Of a stretch of DNA of 64,000 nucleotides, positions 40,218-50,262 are shown one piece after another. Origin of the DNA: Okeania sp. SIO1I7 (lineage in GTDB: Bacteria > Cyanobacteriota > Cyanobacteriia > Cyanobacteriales > Microcoleaceae); contig JAAHGF010000020.1 of the NCBI GenBank assembly GCA_010672585.1, positions 1 to 64,000 on the forward strand, read 5' to 3'. The translations under genes and the position numbers were made by a program. The notes beneath the pieces are model-generated. The model was not told where the DNA came from, did no database searches, and saw only the letters and a list, made by a program, of their open reading frames with translations. The number at the start of each line of letters is the position of its first letter. Within the stretch, counting starts at the first letter, position 1.

Positions 40218-41423
40218 ATGACTATCTCAACTCCAAACACCCCTAAACACAAGAAAGCTAAAGCTCTCAGACCAGGTGCGCGTCGCCCCGCTAAAGAACT
40301 CTGTAGCGAATGTGGTTTGTGCGACACATATTATATCCATTATGTCAAGGATGCTTGTGCATTTCTTAACCAACAATTTGACAACCTCGAACAAGAAACT
40401 CACGGACGCACCCGCAACCTAGATAATGAAAATGAGACTTATTTCGGCGTTCATCAAGATATGATGGCAGCTCGGAAAAAACAACCTATTGAGGGCGCAC
40501 AATGGACTGGTATTGTGAGTACGATCGCCTGTGAAATGTTGAATCAAGGTATTGTGGAAGGTGTTGTCTGCGTGCAAAATACTAAGGAAGACCGCTTTCA
40601 ACCGATGCCAGTTATTGCCCGGACTCCAGAGGAAGTATTGGCAGCAAAAGTGAATAAACCGACTCTTTCTCCTAATCTTTCGGTATTAGAAGAAATTGAA
40701 AATTCTGGGATGAAAAAACTGTTAGTAATTGGGGTTGGTTGTCAGATTCAAGCATTACGAGCGGTGGAAAAACAATTAGGTTTAGAAAAGCTCTATGTTT
40801 TGGGAACTCCTTGTGTGGATAATGTGACAAGAGAGGGTTTGCAAAAGTTCTTAGATACTACGAGTAAGTCACCAGAAACTGTTGTGCATTATGAATTTAT
40901 GCAAGATTTTCGAGTACATTTTAAACATGAAGATGGGTCGATAGAAAAAGTGCCATTTTTTGGGTTAAATACTAAAAAGTTGAAAGATGTTTTTGCTCCT
41001 TCTTGTATGAGTTGTTTTGACTATGTAAATGGTTTGGCAGATTTGGTGGTTGGATATATGGGAGCGCCTTTTGGTTGGCAGTGGATTACTGTTAGGAATG
41101 AGACGGGAAAACAAATGTTAGATTTGGTGATGAATCAGTTAGATACTCAACCTGTAATGTCTCAGGGTGATAGAAAAAATGCTGTTCAACAAAGTATTCC
41201 TGCTTATGACCAAGCTGTTACTTTGCCGATGTGGGCTGCACAATTAATGGGAGTTGTAATTGAAAAAATTGGTCCTAAAGGTTTGGAATATGGGCGGTTT
41301 TCTATTGATTCTCATTTCACTCGCAATTATCTTTATGTGAAGCGGAATTATCCAGAAAAATTAGAAGCTCATGTGCCGGAATTTGCCAAGAGAATTGTAG
41401 GGCAATATAAGTTGCCGAAATAA
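40218..41423 (+). CDS. bciB: Ferredoxin-dependent divinyl (proto)chlorophyllide 8-vinyl reductase, BciB/FrhB family
   Basis: 401 residues. The N-terminal iron-sulfur motif C29-x2-C32-x2-C35 (LCSECGLCDTYY) is followed by the F420-hydrogenase beta-like FAD domain and a second cysteine group (PSCMSCFDYVNGLADLVVGY). This family includes the cyanobacterial 8-vinyl reductase, the last reduction before monovinyl chlorophyll a, and plant 7-hydroxymethyl-chlorophyll reductase. In cyanobacteria the BciB role is the usual one. Confidence 0.88.
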   Translation: MTISTPNTPKHKKAKALRPGARRPAKELCSECGLCDTYYIHYVKDACAFLNQQFDNLEQETHGRTRNLDNENETYFGVHQDMMAARKKQPIEGAQWTGIVSTIACEMLNQGIVEGVVCVQNTKEDRFQPMPVIARTPEEVLAAKVNKPTLSPNLSVLEEIENSGMKKLLVIGVGCQIQALRAVEKQLGLEKLYVLGTPCVDNVTREGLQKFLDTTSKSPETVVHYEFMQDFRVHFKHEDGSIEKVPFFGLNTKKLKDVFAPSCMSCFDYVNGLADLVVGYMGAPFGWQWITVRNETGKQMLDLVMNQLDTQPVMSQGDRKNAVQQSIPAYDQAVTLPMWAAQLMGVVIEKIGPKGLEYGRFSIDSHFTRNYLYVKRNYPEKLEAHVPEFAKRIVGQYKLPK

Positions 41424-41561
41424 TTTTTTGTTTGTAGTTTTGCTCTAGCCCTTTATACCAATTTGATAAATTTTTGCTACATTTTCTTGAGCGGGGGAGT
41501 GAGGGAGTGGGTAGGGAAGTTGCATGCAACGTCCCTACAGAGAAGTAAAAATAAGAATAAT

Positions 41562-42073
41562 TAGGGTTTGCTGAAAAAGTCTTTTTTCTGGGGTAGGAGA
41601 CAGGAGACAGGAGACAGGAGACAACCCACCCCCCGACCGTGGAGGGGAAGACAGGAGAAATGGGAATGAGCGAGGAAGCAGGATTCATTAATTGATAATT
41701 GATAATGGATAATTGATAATTACCTCTGGTTAAAACCGTCCTTGATTGAATATCAGGAAATATTATTTCTTCTCTTGGTCGATTGGATATGGCGAGGAGA
41801 CCCGCTCTTATCAGAGCCGCTCCGCTAACGCCATCTCTCGACCGCTTTTTTCCCCGATCAAGGGGAGGCTTCAAGGCGCGAATTATTTAATTATTAATTA
41901 TTAATAATTAATAATTCGGTAAGAATTGTAAGAATGATTTTTCTGCCCAACTATGCGCCTAAAATACGCTCCTTTTTGAGCGTTTTAGACGTGATACCAG
42001 GTACTTTTTAAAGACCCCAAAAAGGCACTTTTATTTATATGTCAATGCTTTTAGATTTAATCAGCAAGCCCTA
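41562..42073. mobile_element. Family F1 element interrupted by a family C element
   Basis: F1 ends are TAGGGTTTGCTGAAAAAGTC at 41562 and AATCAGCAAGCCCTA to 42073. Compared with the uninterrupted copy at 580-860, this one has an extra ~237 bp (about 41684-41920) that is a complete family C repeat, from TTCATTAATTGATAATT to AATAATTCGG. The sequence resumes with TAAGAATTGTAAGAATG, as in the empty copy. This shows family C can insert. An F3 half-copy lies just before (41455). Confidence 0.8.
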
Positions 42074-42332
42074 ATTAATAATAACTAGCTAATAATTATC
42101 AAAAAAAGTTATTCAGTCTGTGTTAATTACTTAAGAATTGAAGTACCACTTAAGTATAGTATTCTTTTTTCAAATTGGTATTAAATACCAATACAGTTCA
42201 GTTAAGGATTTTTTTGGGCAGTTCTGTAATACCAATTTTATAAATCTTTGCTACAAATAGCTAGTGCAGGATGGCGGAAATAACTAACCAGTTAAAAAAG
42301 GTTCAAAAGCTTGTATAATAACCTTTATTCCC

Positions 42333-42519
42333 GTAAGCATTCAGCTAGCTTGCTGTCAGCTATCAGCAACAATACTCTGTCATATAGGACAGTGTTGAAA
42401 TTAAAATAGACTTTAAGAAGAACAAGAGAAGCAACTTTTGTAGTAAGACAATTAATAAAGCTTTTATCCTAAACTAAAAGCAATAGCTGATAGCTGATAG
42501 CTGATGGCTGATAGCTTAC
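42333..42519. mobile_element. MITE-like element, family F2
   Basis: 187 bp from GTAAGCATTCAGC to GATAGCTTAC, with AGCTGATAGCTGATAGC on the right arm. Nearby, an F3 half copy lies at about 42230 and a GGACAAATGGCCGTTTGCCC palindrome near 42580. No gene occurs in 42074-42748. Confidence 0.75.
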
Positions 42520-42748
42520 TTCTTCCCTCCTGCCTTCTGCCTTTTTGCACTAGGTTATTTCTTAGGAGTCAGTGGTAGGGACAAATGGCCGTTTGCCCCT
42601 ACAGGAGTCAGAATCAATTAAAACATATTTATTATGGCTAATTAATGGGACTTGATATTAGGGCTAAATATTAGGGCTAAAGCAAAACTACGAGCCTAAT
42701 AATAACTGTTTTACCAGACATTATATAAAACTGAAAAATCAAGAAAAT

Positions 42749-43204
42749 ATGATGAACAATTATTTTGAATTTGAGCAAGACTTTGTAGAATCTCTACGGT
42801 GTATTCCCATGATAGTCCGTTATAAATTAGATACCTGTGGAGTTAAATTAAAATTATCTCATTGGCATCAATTTAATCATTTAATTCGTCAAGAGCTAGT
42901 AGATAAATCTTGCAGTACACCAGAGGAAATTAAAAATTATCGACAGTGGTTGTATGAGTTAGTAATTCAACATACAGATACCCCTGCTAAAGAATTATCT
43001 ATAGAACTAAATCCAGCTTGGATGGATGACACAAAAATTCCGGATATAGTTCAAAGTAAAGCTCAAGAAACAGGTTTTGAAATTAAATTAGAACAATGGA
43101 AAAATCTAACTCCACTACAAAGATTTGTTTTGATTAAACTGAGTCGTCCAAGCCATGAAAATAGAAACTTTTTACCTGCTATTAAAGAATTTCAACTGAT
43201 GTAA
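42749..43204 (+). CDS. narM: Nitrate-reductase-associated protein (NarM-like)
   Basis: 151 residues. The conserved block FEFEQDFVESLRCIPMIVRY followed by KLDTCGVKLKLSHW is the signature of the nitrate-reductase-associated family; in Synechococcus NarM is needed for active ferredoxin-nitrate reductase. No narB or nrt genes are in the window, so the link rests on the family only. Confidence 0.8.
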   Translation: MMNNYFEFEQDFVESLRCIPMIVRYKLDTCGVKLKLSHWHQFNHLIRQELVDKSCSTPEEIKNYRQWLYELVIQHTDTPAKELSIELNPAWMDDTKIPDIVQSKAQETGFEIKLEQWKNLTPLQRFVLIKLSRPSHENRNFLPAIKEFQLM

Positions 43205-43412
43205 TTTTTTAGGGAGCATCTCATATTTGCAAAAATACTTTTTTCCTATATATTCCCTGTTGCCTGTTGCCTGTTGCCTGTTGCCTCTCTTGGTGCACGT
43301 TCCCTCTCTTGGTCGGCGTTCCCTTGCGCCTGTCGGCGGCGCGGGGTCGCACCGCTGTTGCCTAAAAGCGATAATTTTTTGGCTTTATTCAAAATTGAGA
43401 TGCACCCATTTT

Positions 43413-44042
43413 TTATAAGTCAATTAACCCTAATGGGGGAACAATTTCAATGATACCTTTTTCAAAATCAACTACAGGAACAATTTCTTTCACAAAAGGA
43501 ATTAATAGATTTTGAGGAGGGGAAGATTTAGGCTTTTTCTGATGTTTTTTACCCCTACTTATCCCACTTTCTTGTGGTGGTTTATCTTGAGTAATAGCTT
43601 CAGCAATAATAGGAGTATCTGTAGATATTTTTTCTACCTCTAATAAATCGTTTCCTGCTGAAATCATACTCACAACTTTACCAACCATTTCACCATTTAA
43701 TTGATTAATAACTGTCAAACCAATTAAGTCTGGTAGATAAAATTCATCCTCTGCTAGTTGGGGGCGATCGCCTCGTTGGATGAACAAATGACTATTCCGT
43801 AATGCTTCAGCTTGTTCGCGATTTTCAATCCCTGCCAACTGTATCACATATAAATCTTTACCAGGAAGATAACGACCACCCAGTAACTCAATATCTTGGG
43901 GGTCTACCTGACCTGGTTGTAATAACCATCTTTTTCCTGGTTCTAAGAATCTTTCTGGAAAGTCAGAGTTAGGGTATACTCGCAACTCTCCTCTCAAACC
44001 TTGAGGAGCAACTATTCTACCAATTTCAATCCATTCAGACAT
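43413..44042 (-). CDS. rimM: Ribosome maturation factor RimM
   Basis: About 209 residues from MSEWIEIGRIVAPQGLRGEL; the frame could be extended 18 codons upstream but that part is repeat-derived. The N-terminal RimM domain and the C-terminal PRC-barrel (DEFYLPDLIGLTVINQLNGE) are present. A Lys/Ser/Pro-rich insertion (SRGKKHQKKPKSSPPQ) interrupts the barrel near 165-182 before the final IPFVKEIVP.VDFEKG. It helps 30S head assembly with S19. Confidence 0.94.
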   Translation of the reverse strand: MSEWIEIGRIVAPQGLRGELRVYPNSDFPERFLEPGKRWLLQPGQVDPQDIELLGGRYLPGKDLYVIQLAGIENREQAEALRNSHLFIQRGDRPQLAEDEFYLPDLIGLTVINQLNGEMVGKVVSMISAGNDLLEVEKISTDTPIIAEAITQDKPPQESGISRGKKHQKKPKSSPPQNLLIPFVKEIVPVVDFEKGIIEIVPPLGLIDL

Positions 44043-44358
44043 TATTAAGTCAAAAGTCAACACTAAAAAGTCAAAAGTTAAATAAGCGGTCAGCACTCAG
44101 CACTCAACAATCAGTATAATCATTGCCAGAAGAGGATTTTAAGCCCTCCTCAACCATCCAGTGCTTGAGATTGCTGAGGATTTTAACCCAGAGCTATAAA
44201 AGCTGAAGTCCGCAGTTCCGAAGTTCCGATCTAGGAGACTAGCTGTTTGCGGAGCATTCCGTCAAGAAATGCTAAAAGCTGATAGCTAGTTAAAAGTTTA
44301 CTATTTCTATCATGCTATAGGTAGAAATATTATCAGTTTATCTGTATTTTTAGAAGCT
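44043..44358. repeat. Degenerate family F2 element between rimM and the TPR gene
   Basis: Words CAGCACTCAGCACTCA, GCAGTTCCGAAGTTCCGATC and AGACTAGCTGTTTGCGGAGC resemble F2 arms, but clean GTAAGC ends are missing. No gene. Confidence 0.5.
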
Positions 44359-45687
44359 ATGAGAATTATCAACATGGTAGAGTTTTGCCACAAGCAAATG
44401 TTAAAAAAACTAAGCAAAGGCTTACCAAAGTCGATTTCTATTTTGATTATAGTCCTAATATTGTCTATTAGTGGAAATTCTGCATATAGTCAAGGGACAA
44501 AGGATAAATTTAACGATAATTATCAACAAGAAAATGATTTAAAGTTATTATCTGCATTCCCAAAAAATCCAAATTTAGCAACTCATCCAATTGATAGTTT
44601 ACTAGCTCAAAATCAGGAACAAGTAGCAGATTTTAAATTGAAAGAAGAAATTAGTATTCGCGTGCGAGAAGAAGTAGATTATACATTTCGTCATGCCACT
44701 TCATTACTCAGTATCTTTTTGATTTTGTTAACTTTATTTCCTGCTTCTGCAGCAATTTGGATTTGGTTTCTTCAGACAAAGTTATCTAACAAAATTTTTC
44801 TTACAGAGCAAGAAATTGAAAGTTTTAAATATGACACAATATCTCAGTTAAAAGAAATCGTCAATGAAGCTCAAATAATATTAGATGAACTGCAACAACA
44901 AAGTAAACAAGCTGATGAAAAAATAGAACAACTGCAAAAGGATACGTTGATTCAATATTCTGATGCTAAAACTGATAATTCTGAGCCGTTAATGATGGCA
45001 AATGATTATGCTAAACAAGCAGATAAATTTTTCTTTGCAGGTAGACTCAAAGAAGCTGTTTCTGCTTACAATCAAGCCTTAAAAATTCATCCGGAAATGG
45101 CAGATACTTGGAATAACCGAGGGGTGGTATTGACAAGATTGAAAATGTATGATGAGGCCATAGTTTCTTATGATAGAGCGTTACAAATTCGCGCTGATTA
45201 TGCTGATGCGTGGAATAATCGTGGTGTTTCTTTAATAGAATTGCAGCATTATCAAGAGGCAATTAATTCTTTTGAACAAGCTATTAAAGTCAAAGCTGAT
45301 TATGCTGATGCGTGGAATAATCGTGGTGTTTGTTTAGCAAAAATTCAAAAATATCAAGAAGCAGTTAAGTCTTATAATCAGGCAATTGCTATTAAAAATA
45401 ATTATAGTGATGCGTGGAATAATCGAGGGGTTGCTTTGATGAAGTTAGGTATTTATGGAGAGGCGATCGCTTGTTATGATAATGCAGCAAAAATTAAACC
45501 TGACTTTTTTAGTGCTTGGTATAATAAGGCTCGTTGTTGTGTTCTGAAAGGTGAAGTTGAAGCCGGTTTAAAAAGCTTGAAAAAAGCAATTAATCTCAAT
45601 CCTAGTAGATGCAAGGAAATGGCAAAAAATGAACCTGACTTTGATGATCTTAGAAATAACGAACTGTTTAATAAATTGATTGATTAA
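44359..45687 (+). CDS. Membrane-anchored tetratricopeptide repeat protein
   Basis: 442 residues. An N-terminal hydrophobic segment (ISILIIVLILSISGNSAYSQ) looks like a signal peptide or anchor. A second helix is near 118-138 (LLSIFLILLTLFPASAAIWI), then a coiled coil to about 190. Five or six TPRs follow from ~215 (AYNQALKIHPEMADTWNNRG and near-identical DAWNNRGV units). The TPR DNA is itself repetitive. TPRs mediate protein contacts; the partner is unknown. Confidence 0.85.
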   Translation: MRIINMVEFCHKQMLKKLSKGLPKSISILIIVLILSISGNSAYSQGTKDKFNDNYQQENDLKLLSAFPKNPNLATHPIDSLLAQNQEQVADFKLKEEISIRVREEVDYTFRHATSLLSIFLILLTLFPASAAIWIWFLQTKLSNKIFLTEQEIESFKYDTISQLKEIVNEAQIILDELQQQSKQADEKIEQLQKDTLIQYSDAKTDNSEPLMMANDYAKQADKFFFAGRLKEAVSAYNQALKIHPEMADTWNNRGVVLTRLKMYDEAIVSYDRALQIRADYADAWNNRGVSLIELQHYQEAINSFEQAIKVKADYADAWNNRGVCLAKIQKYQEAVKSYNQAIAIKNNYSDAWNNRGVALMKLGIYGEAIACYDNAAKIKPDFFSAWYNKARCCVLKGEVEAGLKSLKKAINLNPSRCKEMAKNEPDFDDLRNNELFNKLID

Positions 45688-45769
45688 TAAGTAGTATATT
45701 TGAGGCTTTCAATCAATCATAATTTTACCAGCGGAACGAATTAAAAAACTCACACTCTATTAGTATATT

Positions 45770-46026
45770 GTTCATTAATTGATAATTGATAATGGATAAT
45801 TACCTCTGGTTAAAACCGTTACGGAATTGAATATAAGGAAATATTATACCAATTCCTATGCATTATTGCTATACTTGGGCAATACTTCAGTTGTCAACTG
45901 ATAGGTACAAGCAAAATCACTTTGCATACTAATTTCAGCTTGCGTTAATGTTAATTATTCTGATGTTTGCTTCCCCTCCACGGTCGCAGGGCTAATTCAT
46001 TACCTGGGGAGAATATTTACAACTCC
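45770..46026. repeat. Partial family C and F3 repeats after the TPR gene
   Basis: TTGATAATTGATAATGGATA and TACCTCTGGTTAAAACCGT, the left half of family C, are cut at ATATTATACCAATTCC, where an F3-like end begins. No gene lies between 45688 and 47258. Confidence 0.6.
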
Positions 46027-46224
46027 AGGAATTACGCATTTTCATGGGTTTAAACACTATATAGCAATGTGCGTTGGCATATTTACAAATTACAAAAACT
46101 GTCCAATAGCTAAAAATCTTAATATTATCGGTTTTTTATTCCTCCTGTTGCCTGGGCACAGCGCTATATATACCATAGTGCTATAGTTTTTATCTACTAT
46201 ATGTAGTGTCTTTGCGTAAGTCCT
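46027..46224. mobile_element. MITE-like element, family F4 (long copy)
   Basis: 198 bp between AGGAATTACGCA (one mismatch) and TGCGTAAGTCCT; the interior has ATATAGCAATGTGCGTTGG and short palindromes. It is followed by an 8-mer tract CTCCCCTA near 46318-46350. Confidence 0.7.
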
Positions 46225-46439
46225 GAACTCTATATTTTTGGTTAACTAATCCTAGCAAGATGTACGAAATTTCAAAGGATACAACTTTTCGCTCGCGTGA
46301 CAATAAATTGACCCTACTCCCCCGCTCCCCTACTCCCCTACTCCCCTACTCCACCACTCCCTTTTTCTCTGGTGACAATAAATAGACCCTGGGGGTTAGG
46401 GGTGGGTCCCCTGGTCAACAAAGTGTAGAAAAGTTTTTG

Positions 46440-46600
46440 AGAAATGGTATTATTTCTTCTCTTGGTCGATGGTCGGCCAGCGAGGAGACCCGCTCTGATC
46501 AGAGCCGCTCCGCTAACGCCATCCTTCGACCGCTTTTTTTTCCCTTAAAAGGGGAGGCTTTAAACCAGAATTATTTAATTATTAATTATTCGGTAAAATT
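46440..46600. repeat. Family C hairpin repeat (core copy)
   Basis: It contains TTCTTCTCTTGGTCGATGG, the palindromic GCTCTGATCAGAGC, CGCTAACGCCAT and CGACCGCTTTTTTTTCCCTT, then GGGGAGGCTTTAAACC and AT heptamers to ATTCGGTAA. The core is shared with copies at 3.1, 23.2, 41.8 and 63.8 kb. Confidence 0.75.
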
Positions 46601-46853
46601 ATTTAATCATGTTTGCTATAAGAGCAACTCCCATACTTTAATGCTTAACTTAGGTAACACTTCAGTTATTAAGTAATTAAAAAGAACCGAAGATTTTTTT
46701 TGCTAATTTGAGCAAAGTTAATGTTAATTATTCTTATGTTTATTTCCCCTCCTGGGAGAGGTTAGGGGTAGACCCCCTGCAATGCGAAAATGTAGAAAAA
46801 TTTTTGAGAAATGGTATTACTTTTTTTGGAGGAGATGTCTATTTATTGATAAG

Positions 46854-47088
46854 GTAAGCATTTCCTGCGGAATGCTCCGCAAACAGCTATTAGCATTTCC
46901 TATGGAATGCTCCGCAAACAGCATTTCCTGCGTAATGCTCCGCAAACATATGTATGAATGTAATAACTTACTAAGATTAGCTGATGACTTTTTTCTTAAT
47001 AATTTTTAATTCTCCTTGAAGACTAATTCTTCCTTCCAAAATAATGAGTGAATAGCTGATAGCTGATAGCTGACTGCTGAATGCTTAC
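46854..47088. mobile_element. MITE-like element, family F2
   Basis: 235 bp from GTAAGCATTTCCTGCGG to TGAATGCTTAC. The left arm contains three tandem variants of GCATTTCCTGCGGAATGC followed by TCCGCAAACA. It lies about 170 bp before the ion channel gene. Confidence 0.75.
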
Positions 47089-47258
47089 TTTATAAGTATT
47101 CAACCGAAGATAATCTTAACAAATAGTTAAGTACCCGTGTTGATTTTTTTTAACATACATACATTCATTCATTGTATAATCATCAATGATAAATAAATTT
47201 CTGTTTATCCATATTCAACCACAGGCAAAATAGTTATATTAATTTGAAGAAAAAATCT

Positions 47259-49226
47259 ATGTCTGCTCAAAGTAAATTTTCCTGGCAAGAACGCTTTCAA
47301 TATAAATTTGACAACTTTATGTCAAGAGGTGGATTTTCTGTATTTCTAGCATTGGTCTCTGCTTTTTTTGGGGCCTTTTTATTAATGACTGTTCTACGTT
47401 ATATTTCTGAGTGGCTATTCCCAAATACAGATTTAGAAAGCGATTTACTTTGGGATGTATTTGTTCAACTCATAGGTCTCAGAGATACCGGAGACGAAGC
47501 AAATTTCTCCACTAAAACTGTAGGAGTATTAACTATTTTTGTAGGTTTAGTACTCTTTTCTAGCTTAGTAGCTTTTATTACTCAAGAATTTGAATCACGA
47601 CTGACTTTACTGAAAAAAGGTAAAAGCTTGGTAGTAGAAAAAAACCATACTTTAATCTTAGGCTTTAATGACAGAATTGTAGATATTATTAGTGAGTTAG
47701 TAATAGCAAATGAATCAGAATCTGATGCAGTAGTTGTGATTTTATCAGCACAAGATAAAGAAAAAATGGATGATTTTCTCCGCGATAAATTAGGAGATTT
47801 AAAAACTACTAGAGTAGTTACTCGTAGTGGAACAGTAACAAATATAAACAATCTGAACAAAGTAGGAATCAAAGTTGCTAAATCGGTAGTTATTTTAAAT
47901 GATGCTAAAGGAGCAGACCCACAAGAGTTGAAAAAATTATCTGATGCCAGAGTTGTCAAAACAATTTTAGCCACTGTAGCAGCTAATGAGGATCAGAAAT
48001 CATCTTTACCACCAATAGTAGCTGAAATTCACTCAGAACAATATCGCATTTTAGCTCAAAGCATTGCTCCTGAAGCTGTAACAACTTTAAATGAAGCTGA
48101 TATTTTAGGTAGAATTTTAGTCCAAACTTCACGATCTGTAGGGCTAGCAACAGTATACTTAAATGTAGTAGGTTTTACTGGAAATGAAATTTATTTTTAT
48201 CGCCCTGAAAGTGATTGGCAAAACCTCCGCTTTAGTGAATTACAATTTCACTTTTATCAAAGTATTCCTTTAGGTGTACAAGATAAAAATGGCAATGTAA
48301 TTATCAAACCAGATAATAATTACAACTTAATAGATGCTGAATCAATAATTGTTTTGGCTGAAGATGACTCCCAAATTAAATTTTATCGAGAACCTTTCGT
48401 TAAACCTCAAGTTTTAGGTTATGTTGACTCCCGAAAAACTCTTGCTAGAGAAACAGAAAAACATTTAATTATTGGTTGGAACTCAAAAACTAAAATCTGT
48501 CTCCAAGAATATGCTAAATATGTACTTGAAGGCTCAGAAATAAATCTAGTTACTCACAAGTTAACACAAGAAATTGAAGATCAGTTTGATGAAATTCGCG
48601 ACGCTTATCCTGAAGTTTTAATGCAAATTTGGCAAATAGATGTAGATGTTGTTGAGGAACTTCAAACACTCCTACCATATCAATATAACAGCATCTCAAT
48701 TTTAGCCAGTAAAGGTAAAAACTCTGAAGAAATAGATGCTAAAACTCTGACAATATTATTAGAAATTAGGCAAATATTTTTGCAATATACAGAGCAAACT
48801 GGAAACCTAGTTACAACTGAATTAGTAGTAGAGCTGGCTGACTCTGAAGAAACCGATCTGGTAATTAAAGCTGGAGTTCAAGACTTCCTACTGTCTAATC
48901 AATTTGTGTCGAAAATTTTAGCCCAGGTATCTCAAGAACCAGGGGTAATGTCAGTCTATCGTTATTTATTTTCGGCAGAAGGTAGCGAAATGTATATTAA
49001 ACCTATAGAGCTTTTCTTCCCTCCTGAAAAACTTGGTAAATTATCTTTTGCTGACTGTGTATTTGCTGCTCAATCTCGTAATGAAATTTGTATTGGAGTG
49101 AAAATAACTTCTCAATCTCAAGATAAACAAAAGAATTTTGGTATCTATATAGCACCAAGTTTGGAGACTCAATTTGACTTAACTATTGAAGATGAACTAA
49201 TTACGATTGCTGAAGATGAAATTTGA
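47259..49226 (+). CDS. CASTOR/POLLUX/SYM8-type ion channel protein
   Basis: 655 residues from the ATG (MSAQSKFSWQERFQYKFD); a TTG five codons upstream is the only alternative. Two hydrophobic helices near 27-50 and 85-110 flank a pore-like region (WDVFVQLIGLRDTGDEANFS). Two RCK-like Rossmann units follow (HTLILGFNDRIVDII; KHLIIGWNSKTKICL). This is the layout of the CASTOR/POLLUX family, gated cation channels studied in plant nuclei; bacterial members are probably K+ or Ca2+ channels in the plasma membrane. It is monocistronic. Confidence 0.87.
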   Translation: MSAQSKFSWQERFQYKFDNFMSRGGFSVFLALVSAFFGAFLLMTVLRYISEWLFPNTDLESDLLWDVFVQLIGLRDTGDEANFSTKTVGVLTIFVGLVLFSSLVAFITQEFESRLTLLKKGKSLVVEKNHTLILGFNDRIVDIISELVIANESESDAVVVILSAQDKEKMDDFLRDKLGDLKTTRVVTRSGTVTNINNLNKVGIKVAKSVVILNDAKGADPQELKKLSDARVVKTILATVAANEDQKSSLPPIVAEIHSEQYRILAQSIAPEAVTTLNEADILGRILVQTSRSVGLATVYLNVVGFTGNEIYFYRPESDWQNLRFSELQFHFYQSIPLGVQDKNGNVIIKPDNNYNLIDAESIIVLAEDDSQIKFYREPFVKPQVLGYVDSRKTLARETEKHLIIGWNSKTKICLQEYAKYVLEGSEINLVTHKLTQEIEDQFDEIRDAYPEVLMQIWQIDVDVVEELQTLLPYQYNSISILASKGKNSEEIDAKTLTILLEIRQIFLQYTEQTGNLVTTELVVELADSEETDLVIKAGVQDFLLSNQFVSKILAQVSQEPGVMSVYRYLFSAEGSEMYIKPIELFFPPEKLGKLSFADCVFAAQSRNEICIGVKITSQSQDKQKNFGIYIAPSLETQFDLTIEDELITIAEDEI

Positions 49227-49255
49227 AGATAGGAATAGGGATTTTGCATTAGGGA

Positions 49256-50186
49256 GTGATATCATGTCCGGTAGCATCGGTATTGTAAAAGGGTAAGAAT
49301 TCAGAATTTAGAATGCGCGAATTTAGAATTCATAAATTTGGGATGAAAGCTTTAGTATTCTTGGAATTAAGGGTATTAATCCCGAAACAACTTAAATTTC
49401 CTGTAGATATTCACCCTTTGGTTTACACAAACGATACCAGCGGACATGATATGATACAGCAGATTCCATCAGGCGTGAGATACTAGCGGGCAAGATGCAC
49501 ACACTGTAGACATTCCCTTCTTCGCCGACGCGGGGTCGCACCGCTATTACCTATGGATATAAATTGATTGGACTTATGTGCAATTAAACGGATTTTACAT
49601 AACTTCTATCCACTAAAAATATTGGTACTCCTGCATAGTAATGGTATACAACACAAAAGAGGAATATTTGACACAGGAGCAAGATGCTCCCACTGTTCTC
49701 GTAACAAACATTGCCGGACAATGTACGACCATTACAATACGCCACCACCAAAATATTGATAATAAACAGTAAAATATGTCAACTTATAACTGGAGTTTAA
49801 TCAAATATTAAAAGTTGATAATTAATCAAAAATATCGGGAAGAGGAGAGACAATTTCAAAGGTTATTTTTAGTTGAAAAACTGCAAATTGTTTATTATAT
49901 CAAATCAGTTTAATTCGGCACTTCAATAATGAATAATTAATAATTAATAATTAATAATTACCTCTCCTTGAAAAGAAGAGGATTGACTAATCATGAAAAT
50001 TTTTATTTATTATCCCCTTAAAAGGGGAGGCACATACCCACAATTTTTCGGTAAAAAATGTTCCATCTTCAACCATTACCAAATATTTCCCCTACTCCCC
50101 TATCTCCCTAACTCCCCTATCTCCCTAACTCCCCTACTCCCCTACTAAACATCTAATTACACCGATGCTACCGGATTTGATATTAC
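49256..50186. repeat. 931-bp interval bounded by 26-bp inverted repeats
   Basis: The left arm 49256-49281 and right arm 50161-50186 match as inverted copies at 23 of 26 positions (shared core TCCGGTAGCATCGGT). Inside are TAGAAT-type short repeats, an inner CGGACATGATAT word at 49440, a family C copy (about 49925-50055) and an 8-mer CTCCCCTA tract (about 50090-50145). No convincing ORF exists between the channel gene and the HEAT gene. It could be the shell of a decayed transposon. Confidence 0.55.
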
Positions 50187-50262
50187 TTCTTCCTTCTTCC
50201 TTCTTCCCTCTTCCTGGTTAACTATAATAACAAATGTAAAGTTTTACAAATAAAGGCCAAAT

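Noticed and set aside
41317-41874. Minus-strand 185-codon frame
   Set aside because: It runs across F1 and family C repeats into the bciB 3' end; the composition is repeat-derived.
49568-49759. Plus-strand 63-codon frame
   Set aside because: No ribosome-binding site, no homology, and it lies inside the inverted-repeat interval.
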